The notes under the pieces are model-generated. The model was not told where the DNA came from and searched no databases. It saw only the letters and a list, made by a program, of their open reading frames with translations. This document shows positions 44,618 to 53,967 of a stretch of DNA of 64,000 bases, in pieces (the first letter of the stretch is position 1; every line of letters starts with the position of its first letter). The DNA comes from Siphonodentalium dalli (Eukaryota; Mollusca; Scaphopoda; Gadilida; Siphonodentaliidae). The stretch is taken from positions 238,316,609 to 238,380,608 of the forward strand of contig CP136061.1 in NCBI GenBank assembly GCA_032622095.1, in the 5' to 3' direction. Both the position numbers and the translations under genes were made by a program.

Positions 44618-45087
44618 ACTGGGCTTTTATCTTTCCAATTCAAAATTAATCATGATATCTTACACACAAATTCAAAGCTTTTTAAATGCAAATTATCAGA
44701 AACTGAGTTGTGCTGCTTCTGTCACGGCAAGAACAAAAGGAAACACTGCTTCACTTTTTCTATGAATGCCCAGTTTCTAAATCAGTACTATTGTCATTAC
44801 GTGAAAAAATAGCGGGAAAATGTAATATAAACTTCGACATTTCACCAGAATGGGTAACCTTGGGTTGCAATATAATTGAGACTGAAATAGATAATATAAT
44901 TAGTCTTTGTATTTTACTATATAAAAGGTATATATATTCCTGCAAATTCAGGAATAGTGAACCTTCAGTGAAGGGCTTAATAGAAACAATACAGCATTAT
45001 AAAAACATAGATGAGGTACCATTGAAACGCTTCTCCACTAGGAAGGAAAAAACTTTCTTTGAAACAATGAAAGATGGAAACTTTTAA
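44618..45087 (+). pseudogene. Tx1-like LINE ORF2, piece 5 of 5 (C-terminus)
   Basis: Resumes as TGLLSFQFKINHDILHTNSK, LFKCKLSETELCCFCHGKNK and, after a frameshift near 44735, KETLLHFFYECPVSKSVLLS, with VTLGCNIIETEIDNIISLCI and FSTRKEKTFFETMK. CxFC followed by HFFYECP is the C-terminal Cys/His motif of Tx1/L1-group ORF2. The sequence after the TAA at 45085 is presumably 3' UTR. Confidence 0.85.
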
Positions 45088-45502
45088 ATTCTCTATTCAC
45101 AACAAGCCACACTGTTAGGGTGGTTAGCCATAGTAGAGACTCTATACCTGTTTAGATGCTTCCCTAAATCAAACTTATATGAAGTTCTCATTTCTATTTT
45201 TTATATCATTGAAATGTGGAGAATAATTGAAACCACAGTTGTTGGAAACTTGTCAAAAAACCCAAAAAAGAGATATGTCACCACCCCTACTTATTAATAT
45301 AATTGACAAGTAGGGAAAGCTACTGAGCCCACCCATCTCCCATCAAACAATGTCACCGCTCGTTTCGTGTTCAATTGCATCAATACAAACATTAATTTCA
45401 GAAAAGTACCACATCCTAGTAATAAAACATATATTTCTTTTCATGTTTACCGTAAGTGCAGTAGAAAATTATCACTTTATCATTACTTTTATCGTATATA
45501 AA
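45088..45502. other. Probable LINE 3' UTR and spacer
   Basis: No exon or known repeat. A TATA-like ATCGTATATAAAATGGG stands directly before the CpG-rich tandem repeat. Confidence 0.4.
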
Positions 45503-46165
45503 ATGGGTTAATTTATTCACTTCCGCTGCAGCTAGCGACTTGTCCGATCGCCCATGGATGCATATGGGTATTCACTTCATGATATAATGTCCATTTCCGT
45601 GGTCAGGCAGTCAGGGGAGGTGCGGTCGGCGCCTTTTTGGATTTCCCGTACCTGGCGGAAACGGCCGCCAGTCAGGGGTTAACAGTGCCGTGTCCGCTCG
45701 AGCTATCGACTTGGGGATTGGAACTTTGGTACATTCGGGTCCATTCTACACGATAGTGCAAACCCCATATCGCTCGGACCCCTAGGGGCAGTCCGGTCGG
45801 CGGGTGTTAATTTCGGCGTTTTTGCGTACATTTATAGCGAATTTGACAGCAGCGTATGGGTTAATTTATTCACTTCCGCTGCAGCTAGCGACTTGTCCGA
45901 TCGCCCGTGGATGCATATGGGTATTCACTTCATGATATAATGTCTATTTCCGTGGTCAGGCAGTCAGGGGAGGTGCGGTCGGCGCCTTTTTGGATTTCCC
46001 GTACCTGGCGGAAACGGCCGTCAGTCAGGGGTTAACAGTGCCGTGTCCGCTCGAGCTATTGACTTGGGGATTGGAACTTTGGTACATTCGGGTCCATTCT
46101 ACACGATAGTGCAAACCCCATATCGCTCGGACCCCTGGGGGCGGTCCGGTCGGGTGCGGTCGGGT
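45503..46165 (+). repeat. 353-bp CpG-rich tandem duplication
   Basis: Unit 1 (45503-45855) and unit 2 (45856-46165, cut short) both start ATGGGTTAATTTATTCACTT and differ at only a few positions. The unit is rich in CpG compared with its surroundings (GCGGTCGGCGCC, GGCGGAAACGGCCG, CCGATCGCCC). It could be a pair of promoter monomers of a retroelement or a CpG-rich regulatory duplication. No ORF. Confidence 0.8.
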
Positions 46166-46528
46166 TTTAGTAGGACCGAAAATTAGTGCACACATATGAA
46201 TCTATTTAAATACATGAATAATCGTACATCTTGCCATTTACCCAGTGTAACTCATTGAGTGTCAATTAGCTCCAACATGACAACGGTACCAAATGTCACA
46301 TATATTGCTGCCAGTTCCTCACCTGTAATCTTATTTATATAGGTATTATATAATTATGTGCTACATGTACCTGTGGACTGGACCTTTCAGTTTCGGTATA
46401 GTAATTGATTTATATACACTTAATATTGCTTCAGCTTTTCTCATAGTGCTACGACAGTCACACCACGTCCTGGGCCAATGTGGTCATAATTAACCCATAA
46501 CCATACACATCAACACAAGGTGATCATT
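46166..46528. other. Unassigned non-coding DNA
   Basis: No features recognised apart from a GGTCGGGTGCGGTCGGG run at the repeat boundary. Confidence 0.4.
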
Positions 46529-46674
46529 TAAGAAATAACTCTTATTTCGATTAAGGATATGCAGTTATAACCGAAAAGTTTGAAGACAAATTATACAGCA
46601 CGTTATAGTAAATTTGTCTTCGAACTTTTCAGTTAGAACTCCTAACATTCATCGATACAAGAGTTATTTCTTAT
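46529..46674. mobile_element. Hairpin MITE, ~146 bp
   Basis: TAAGAAATAACTCTTATTTC on the left is paired with AAGAGTTATTTCTTA on the right, and inside them GAAAAGTTTGAAGACAAATT is paired with AAATTTGTCTTCGAACTTTTC-like sequence. The whole segment folds into one imperfect stem. A microRNA-precursor origin is possible but unproven; a MITE is more likely. Confidence 0.7.
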
Positions 46675-46689
46675 AATTTAATCCATCAT

Positions 46690-48100
46690 TTCACAGGAGA
46701 ACCACCACACATGTATGTAGAAGGTAGAAGTATAACGAGCATACAACTTTGAGATTATTTCCAACGAGAAAAAAAAGACACGTGAAGTTGAAAGAGACAC
46801 CTGTCACTGAAACACTGTACTTATCGATTGATCAAGTGGCATAAGAAATTCAGCGTTTTTTGTTTGGCCAGTCGCAACTGATCACGCACCGGGCAGCTGT
46901 TGGTAGCACGTGGGATTGATATATTCGACCTCGGTGACATTAATCCTTGTTAGTTTAATTGCCCTGTTTCGTTTCTTTGCATATTTTTAGCCTTGTTGTT
47001 TTGTCTGGTCACTTGTGAATTGGTGATTAGTAGCGAGTCGGAATTTCATTTTAAAACATAGGAATTATCGAATGGTTTCTATGTACAGATCTTAAGCATG
47101 TGGTATATTGGCGTGGTTACTCGACGCTGCTGTCATTTCTGTAGAGGGAAAGTAATCAAGAAATTTAGGTTATCGAGAAATAATCTTTATGGCAAAGTGT
47201 GTGACAGCCAATTGTTTTACAATATTCTGTGGATTGACAGCTTACCATCATTATGGTTAAATTATAAACCTGTAATCATGCACATCGACACAATATATAG
47301 TCATAAACCTATAGTCACGCACATTGACGATGGATCAGTTCTTTTCAGCTATGTCATCTGTATAGTATCCTGAGTATCTGCAAAGACTCCAGGGTTGTTT
47401 TTTTCCGCAGTACCTGAGATATTTGATATTAAACTCAAATTTATTCAGGGCCCATGTAAATTTTAAGGTGATAAGTATTCATTTTCTAGACAAAAAGAAC
47501 AGCAATTGAGTTGGTATTATATTTTGCTTTCTCTTTGGAGCCCAATGTCATAATATAATCATGCATGGATGTGGTGAATGGGGCGGGGTTTCTCCCCAAA
47601 GTTGTGGGGCTTGTGGGTGCAATTGGAAATTTCAAGGTGGACACCCCTCCCCATATCAAGGGAGATCATCTAGCCTGCGGAACTAACTGCACAGAACATT
47701 AATTCCTTTACAGAAATAAATACTTGAACTTGCTTGTGAACTTGAGTGGGGAGATCATCGTTCATCAGTTGAGAATGGGAGCTAATCGCATGATGATGGT
47801 GACCTGAATAAGGCGAACTGCTACATCTGTTCAACATATCCATTGCATGGCTTGGATGGACTAAAATTATTGCGCTCAACATAATAATTATAGCAGAAAT
47901 TTAACATCATGCAATATATAAGATGTTAAATTATCCAGCTGGTTACTACTTACTTACATTTTGGTTATTGTGGGGGACACACAATCAATGAAGGAAAAGT
48001 AAATGTACATAATACATAAGGCACTTTCCACAATGTCATCACAAACATTCAATTGTACCGGTGCTGGTCCACAAAGCAGCAATATTTATAAAACAGGACT
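46690..48100. other. Unassigned non-coding DNA
   Basis: Short frames (for example 47098-47373 plus, 47670-47882 minus) lack recognisable domains or splice structure. No repeats identified. Confidence 0.4.
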
Positions 48101-48103
48101 ACC

Positions 48104-48346
48104 GAACGAGAAAGAAAGGCTGTTGACGCAGCAAAACAACTTGTTGCTTCGTTTGTTATGAGTCGTCTAGACTACTGTAACATACTATTATTCCGGCTCC
48201 CCGATTCGCAAATCAACAGACTTCAACGCTTGCAGAGCACCGCCGCCAGAATTGTACTCCGAAGAAGGAAATGCTGTAGCGTAACAACCATGCACGCCGA
48301 CCTTCACTGGCTACCTATCAAAGATCGGATACAATTCAAAATAGCA
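48104..48346 (+). pseudogene. LINE reverse-transcriptase C-terminal fragment
   Basis: Reads AVDAAKQLVASFVMSRLDYC, NILLFRLPDSQINRLQRLQS, TAARIVLRRRK, then LHWLPIKDRIQFKIATFA. SRLDYCN, LQRLQSTAARI and LHWLPxKxRIxFK are the hallmark of CR1/L2/Jockey-group LINEs. It breaks off at CAGTGGTGCAAGATCGG (48356), the same sequence that abuts another LINE fragment at 58939. Confidence 0.85.
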
Positions 48347-49706
48347 ACATTTGCACAGTGGTGCAAGATCGGTGGAGAAAACGGTGGAGAAAACGGTGTA
48401 GATGATCCAATATGGCGGAGGATGTATGTTTTGATGAGTATGTGGGTTGTAAATCGTGGTATTAGTGGTATATTTCGGACAGTATTGTAACCGCACATTT
48501 CCGCAACTTTACTGGTTATAAATTGGCTGTTAGGGGGATGCAAAATTATTGACGTTTTTCTTCACTGTTAATGTTAGAAACAGGTTCGAATCCAACATTC
48601 ATGAAATTGCTAAAATTTGAGGTGGAAGTAAATTGTTATTTTACCGTATTATTTGGTCAGGATGTTGTTAATAGGCATGAAACTTCACCGGAATGTATAT
48701 TTGATGGTTCTAGATACACAGGAGTAAGTTACTTCGCATGGGCGCCTTCCAAATCGGTTGAATTTACATCAATACAAACAACCATTTTTGGCGGTGCAGA
48801 TGAATGTTTATGACGGTGCAGAATGTTGCCTGGTTACTGCGAATAACAATTAGTAATGATGGTGCAGATGAAATACACGATGGTGGTGTAGATGATATTT
48901 AGACATGGTGGTGTTGGGGAAATCTTGATATACTAATACAAATGGCCATAATCGAAAGCTGTCATCTTCATCCAGTTCACAAGACACAGCAGATGTGCTA
49001 GATGTATCTGCGATCCGGCTATTATAAGGTATGTACATGCATGGATGTCGTGTCTTATCAGAATCCTACACCCCAGTAGCTATTCCCGCCTGTCTAATAT
49101 AAATGACATGATGTCACTTGCCTAATAATGTCAATTAATTTCGAGAACACGAAAATTCCCCTTTCTTCCATATTCTGGTGAATACATTGAGAGAGAAATT
49201 TGTTCACTGGGGTGGATACCATACAACCCTTAATATTTGTTTGACGACTGCTACGTTAGTATTGGAATAGGTTCGAAATTGAAATAGTTGAAAAAGCAGA
49301 AAACAAAATTATATAATTGCCTCATAAAAAGTAATATTTGACCCCGACATTGAGATAATCTACAGGGGAATGCGTGGTACATATAGGTAGATATATTTCA
49401 TGAAAAATGACCGGTGACGCTCGATTAGATATGCATAACAAACAACTCCAAACACCACAAGGATGTGTGTCTTAATGTAAATATAAACTCCGCATTAAGA
49501 TATTTTGGTCCCAAATTATAATGTTCCATGATAATGTATGTTTGGTGAATCAACTGAAGCTCTAGTCGATTGTCACAAAGTCATGACATTCTTCGTAAAA
49601 ATGATGCCATAGCTACAATTAATATACATACAATATAATTTACTCCATTGCAAGGATCATCAATTCGATTTAGAAGAGCGCACACATCTTAAACGAAAGC
49701 TTAAAA

Positions 49707-49964
49707 GTGGGAATGTGTCACAGCCAGAGGAACCATGCAGCGAGAAACACATTTCCTGTGAGAGAATTTCACCGGGTTCATGCAGGAATAAAACATATTT
49801 GCAGATATCAGGCGGGGATTAAGCTTTCAGAATATATAAAGAATAAACACACGATATGTATAATATATGTTGCCCTTCCTGTTTACCCCCACTCGTCGGA
49901 AAGAATGGTTACTCTGCAATTCGTGAATTCTTATAAGGCTTATTTCGTTCCCCGCAGGGCATGA
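49707..49964 (+). pseudogene. 85-residue frame conserved in both arms, possible zinc-finger relic
   Basis: Both arms keep an open 85-codon frame starting MGMCHSQRNHAARN (MGKCHSQRNH in the other arm). The segment REFHRVHAGIKHICRY, followed by SEYIKNKHT, resembles a C2H2 linker-finger pattern with missing cysteines. Recent duplication alone explains the conservation, so a functional gene is doubtful. Confidence 0.3.
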
Positions 49965-50022
49965 TATATTTTCCAATGTATATTGACATATACAATAAGC
50001 CCCTTGGCACTGATTCGCTGCC

Positions 50023-50262
50023 ATATTGGATCCATCCAGCCCCGTTCCGTTTAGTGCTACGTACAATGTCAAAGTTCTAGAGTAGCATTCCATATATGGA
50101 ATTCATGAACATTCAGAAGCTCCATAAAGTTCTTATATTTGTCATATATGGAGCTTCTGTTAAGTTCTGAATGTTCATGAATTCCATATATGGAATGCTA
50201 CTCCAGAACTTTGACCTGAATCACTAAAACAATAGAACGGGTCTGGATTGATGGTCTCGACT
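50023..50262. mobile_element. Foldback element (CCATATATGGAATTCATGAA family), copy in the left arm
   Basis: Outer arms have GGATCCATCCAGCCCCGTTC and its mirror near CGGGTCTGGATTGATGG. The inner stem CATTCCATATATGGAATTCA is perfectly mirrored at 50178-50205. It is equivalent to ~60740-60985 in the right arm, which has an extra ~25 bp insertion. Confidence 0.8.
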
Positions 50263-50497
50263 CAGTGACAAGCCTTATATAATTACAGGTTATGGTATTT
50301 TTGTGACAACTTCCCTTTTTTTGAATAAAGACCATTCAAAGTATAAACAAAGTAGACCCTGCCTCTTTATTCTGTAACGCATAACATATATACATAACAT
50401 ATATATATTTATTTACTCTCAAAAAGATCAATTCCAATCTTCAAAACATAATAACAACATAAATGTTTGTGTTTTTTTCATGCATATAATACTGTGT

Positions 50498-50689
50498 CTA
50501 TAAATGTCCGTTGTCAGTAAGTGACACATGCCAACGTGTGTAGACAGGGCTGTGCGCCAGATATACTATCCCGCAGCTGCGGCATCGACGAAGAACATCC
50601 TTGTCGGGTACAGCTTTCATGTGATTTCTTAAGGTATCCTTCCTGGCAAATACAGAACCGCATTTATCACAATGTGTACCACTTTCCAA
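50498..50689 (-). pseudogene. C2H2 zinc-finger remnant, left arm, second segment
   Basis: The minus-strand frame reads ESGTHCDKCGSVFARKDTLR, NHMKAVPDKDVLRRC, then RSCGIVYLAHSPVYTRWH. C-x2-C-x12-H is a zinc-finger signature, with a second CRSCG half finger. It is separated from the upstream segment (50774-50993) by stops and a frameshift. The mirrored copy is at about 60315-60465. Confidence 0.6.
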
Positions 50690-50773
50690 TTTGGTGACTT
50701 TCTATATGGTGATTCAAAGTGTACATGCGAGAAACAAATTTGTCGCATTAAAATTTAGATCCACCACCGTGCT

Positions 50774-50993
50774 TTACACGATGTGCAAATGTTTCTCAAT
50801 AAACGTTTGACCTCCATCACCACACGGGAGTGGTTGTGAATTTGTGTCTGTATACTCATGCTTTTTCATGTTGAAGGAATTTGCACAATATGCACAAACA
50901 TGTCTGAATCGCTTGTCTGAGTCCGATTGACCACTCGTTATCTGAGACGTTGAGCCTGATTCTTCGTTGAAGGATTCTTCCATTGCTTCAACT
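50774..50993 (-). pseudogene. Zinc-finger gene exon, left arm
   Basis: A good acceptor (TTATTTCAG on the minus strand at 50994-50996) precedes a 5' UTR stub and ATG (50981-50983). It reads MEESFNEESGSTSQITSGQS, then RFRHVCAYCANSFNMKKHEY and GDGGQTFIEKHLHIV, then TAA. It looks like an acidic N-terminus followed by degenerate C2H2 fingers. The paralogue at 60021-60231 has lost the YC of the first finger, so both copies are probably dead. Confidence 0.6.
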
Positions 50994-51254
50994 CTGAAAT
51001 AAAATAAACAATCACAAGTGAGGTTATGGAGAGCAAAGTTCATATATGTATACAGGGACGTGGCGAAAGAGATACGGTACCAAATGACTCTTAATACACA
51101 TAATTTCTTATATTTGTCATCTCTATTAAGTAGGCATAATAATGGCTATTATAGTTATAAATTCCACTATAGAAGCAATGCATGGTCTTCATGACCTTCA
51201 TCCACGATGACCGGACCCCGATACAATCCAATTGATCATATTTAGACCCTTTAA

Positions 51255-51723
51255 AGGTACTCAACCCGTAAAGAGGGTACCCATCTCAACAGATTCCAAC
51301 AACAACAATCCGATCAGAGGGTCCTATATTACTATTTCTTTGGCTTTGGGGGTAAAACATATTTGATTCGAGTCGAGGAACCCATCAAACAAAGCTCAGA
51401 GTTATTAGATATTGATTTTTGAAAATTCTTATGTTCTCGAGATGAGTACTTATAACTGCCGTCAATTTGGTAACATGCTCGAGATTTTACGCCAAAATTC
51501 TATTCAAACAGACAAGGATGGATAACTCTATAATCAAGTGGTAATAATTGACTACGTACTGGGCCAGTAAGAATTCCCGATAATGAAAAATAATAGATTT
51601 CTAAAATTGATATCTAACAAATCTGAGCTTTGATGGGTGACTTCCTCGACTCGAATCAAATTTTTTTGACCCCCGAAGCCATTGAAATAGTAATTGAGAG
51701 GAGTTTTATCGGGTTGAGTACCT
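51255..51723 (+). mobile_element. TTAA MITE (AGGTACTCAACCCG family)
   Basis: 469 bp flanked by TTAA (51251-51254, 51724-51727), nearly identical to 42923-43391. Sits at the inner end of the inverted duplication. Confidence 0.93.
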
Positions 51724-51947
51724 TTAAGAAGAACAAAATATTCTAAAACGAAATGTGCTTTCAAGTTTCCCACCTATAAAAATTGACAAAAACGCCACAA
51801 AATGACCTTTTTGGAAATAGTTTTTTGATATTCCATCACAAATTGTTTAATCTAGTGTACTGAAGAGGTTATTAGAAAAGAAAGGCATATGAATATAAAT
51901 TTTTTGAGTTGCGTGACTTCAAATATGGCATTTCATTACACAATTAA

Positions 51948-52561
51948 AGGAACTAAATCCGATTCGATGGTCCCCATATCATCAGATTCCAACAACAATA
52001 TTTTTAGAAATGCCTCTTCAGTTATCAGAATGGATTAATTGCCCAAATAAAAAAGCTAACCACTGTCAACTATAGTATAAAATTGCCCGAAACTTGTTAT
52101 TTATCAACATATTGTTCGACGAAATTTGGCCTTATAATATATTATCAACACAAAGCCTCTTGATTTTAGAGTTATCCATCTATCCGTAATTTGGTCCCAG
52201 ACCGTCAGCTCGTCGACTTTTCTGGGCCACTAATAAGTCTCGATGGTGAAAAATAATAGATTTCAAAAATCTTTTAAGATTCCTAATCCGATTAAGCTCC
52301 ACTCAATTACTATTTATTTGGATTCTGGGGTAAAAAATATTTTATTCGAGTCGAGGAACCCACCTATCAAAGTTCAGAGTTATCAGATATCGATTTAAAA
52401 AATATATTACCCCCCCCCCCCCATCGAGATTTATTAGTGGCCCAGCATTATTTTTGGGCAATTAATCCATTCTGATAACTGAAGAGGCGTTTCTAAAAAT
52501 GTTGTTGTTGTTGTTGTTGGAATCTGGTGATAATTGAACCATCGAATCGGATTGAGTATCT
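51948..52561 (+). mobile_element. TTAA MITE relative (AGGAACTAAATCCGATTC termini)
   Basis: TTAA at 51944-51947 and 52562-52565. The left end AGGAACTAAATCCGATTCGA is mirrored by TCGAATCGGATTGAGTATCT. The long palindromic interior includes CCAACAACAA/TTGTTGTTGG and a poly-C run at ~52411. Confidence 0.85.
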
Positions 52562-52565
52562 TTAA

Positions 52566-53002
52566 AGGTACTCAATCCGATCAGAGGGTCCTATATTACT
52601 ATTTCTTTGCCTTTGGGGGTAAAAAATATTTGATTCGGGTCGAGGAACCCACCCATCAAAGCTCAGAGTGATTATATATCGATTTTTAAAATCTATTAAT
52701 TTTCGGAGATTTAGCCCACAAGTAATTGGCAGAACTACGTGATCAAAACAGACAATTTGCGGGTGTAAGATGGATAACTCTAAAAGTTTAGAGTTATCCA
52801 TCTTACACCCGCAATTTGTCCGTTTTGAGCACGTGGTTCTGCTAACTTGTGGGACAGATCTCCGAAAATTAATAGAATTCAAAAATAGATATCTAATCAC
52901 TCTGAGCTTTGATGGGTGGGTTCCTCGACTCGATTCAAATATTTTTTACCCCCAAAGCCAAAGAAATAGTGATATAGGACCCTCTGGTCGGATTGAGTAG
53001 CT
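52566..53002 (+). mobile_element. TTAA MITE relative (AGGTACTCAATCCGATCAGA termini), near-perfect palindrome
   Basis: It shares the TTAA at 52562-52565 with the preceding element and ends at TTAA 53003-53006. The two halves are near-complete inverted repeats around ~52785 (TAACTCTAAAAGTTTAGAGTTA), so the element would form a ~215-bp stem. Confidence 0.88.
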
Positions 53003-53072
53003 TTAAATACGTCCAAGAGTCTTTATTTATCTGGGACTATGAGGTTTTGGATCATGAAATAAATAGAATCTA

Positions 53073-53222
53073 CAATTCGTCCCTATGCAGTTTATAGCGG
53101 AATTTACAAAACTCGTCGAGTAAATTAGGTATGTATGAACCTCGCCAAATGCTCGATCCGGACCTAATTTACTGGAAATAGTTTTGTAAATTCCGCTATA
53201 AACTGGGGACGAGTTGTAGACC
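53073..53222. mobile_element. Hairpin MITE
   Basis: CAATTCGTCCCTATGCAGTT, then TATAGCGGAATTTACAAAAC, pairs with the inverse segment 53162-53220 (ACCTAATTTACT and GTTTTGTAAATTCCGCTATA). ~60-bp imperfect arms, short loop. Confidence 0.75.
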
Positions 53223-53345
53223 CTCTGTATATGGAATTCATGAACATTCAAAACTCAAAATATGGAATTCTCCTCCAGAACTTTGACCTGTAGGCTGTAG
53301 CACTTAAACCGCGGAACGGGAGTTGGATTGATCTAACATGGCCGC
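53222..53345. mobile_element. Half copy of the CCATATATGGAATTCATGAA foldback family
   Basis: It contains ATATGGAATTCATGAACATT, CAGAACTTTGACCTGTAG, and GGAACGGGAGTTGGATTGAT followed by ATGGCCGCGACTAAGTTACT, matching the outer arm of 50023-50262 and 58097-58334. Confidence 0.65.
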
Positions 53346-53967
53346 GACTAAGTTACTAAGTACTAAGTACTTATTGCAAGGATACAACTTTGTTCTGCTT
53401 CTGAGATAGTCTAGTCGTAATTCTCAGAAAAGATATTTCTAGAAGCATTTCCGCGGAAAAGTGTCAAACCAACTTTTTTTACCATAATTCGATGGTGCCG
53501 AACACGAATAGACTGCCTGTCGCCCGATTGGATGAACATATGGTTCAATAAAAGGCTTTTAAAATCTTCGTGTTTTCTTTGCTGGAGGATTGTTGATACG
53601 GCACCGTACAACGTCATATGAAATCACGTAAGTGGCCTTGAACATACTCAAACTTATACACTCATCGGGGAACGTTCAAAGCCGCGTTGTATCATGATAC
53701 TATCATCACAGTAATAATTCTGAAACATTAACATCATATTAATCAGGTACCTACGGTAAGACATTGCTGTTTTGTATATTTATCGACGATTCTCGTAAGA
53801 ATTCTCTTATAGTCCGGGAGCCAATAGGGATACCCTTGCACCCGCCCCATGGGACTTAACTTCACCCCACTCATTTTGTTCCTTATTATGTCCTTCAACG
53901 TTTAAGCAATGTTAACAAGAAAAAAAAGTGGCCGTGTAGACTTCAGACAAGATGGCGTCCATCCTGG
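53346..53967. other. Unassigned non-coding DNA
   Basis: No exon or repeat recognised; short frames only. Confidence 0.4.

Larger units (their letters stand above)
48555..51250 (+). repeat. Left arm of a 2.7-kb inverted duplication
   Basis: It is the inverse of 59757-62466, apart from small indels. Frames at 48571-48813 and 49707-49964 have near-identical counterparts at 62221-62463 and 61053-61310 (minus). The inner end sits exactly at a TTAA occupied by a MITE (51255); the mirrored right arm also ends next to TTAA. The arms include a decayed zinc-finger exon and a foldback element. Confidence 0.9.

Noticed and set aside
48571-48600. tRNA-like B-box (GGTTCGAATCC) in both arms of the inverted duplication
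   Set aside because: No acceptor stem or A-box at tRNA spacing; it is probably chance or a relic of a tRNA-derived SINE.
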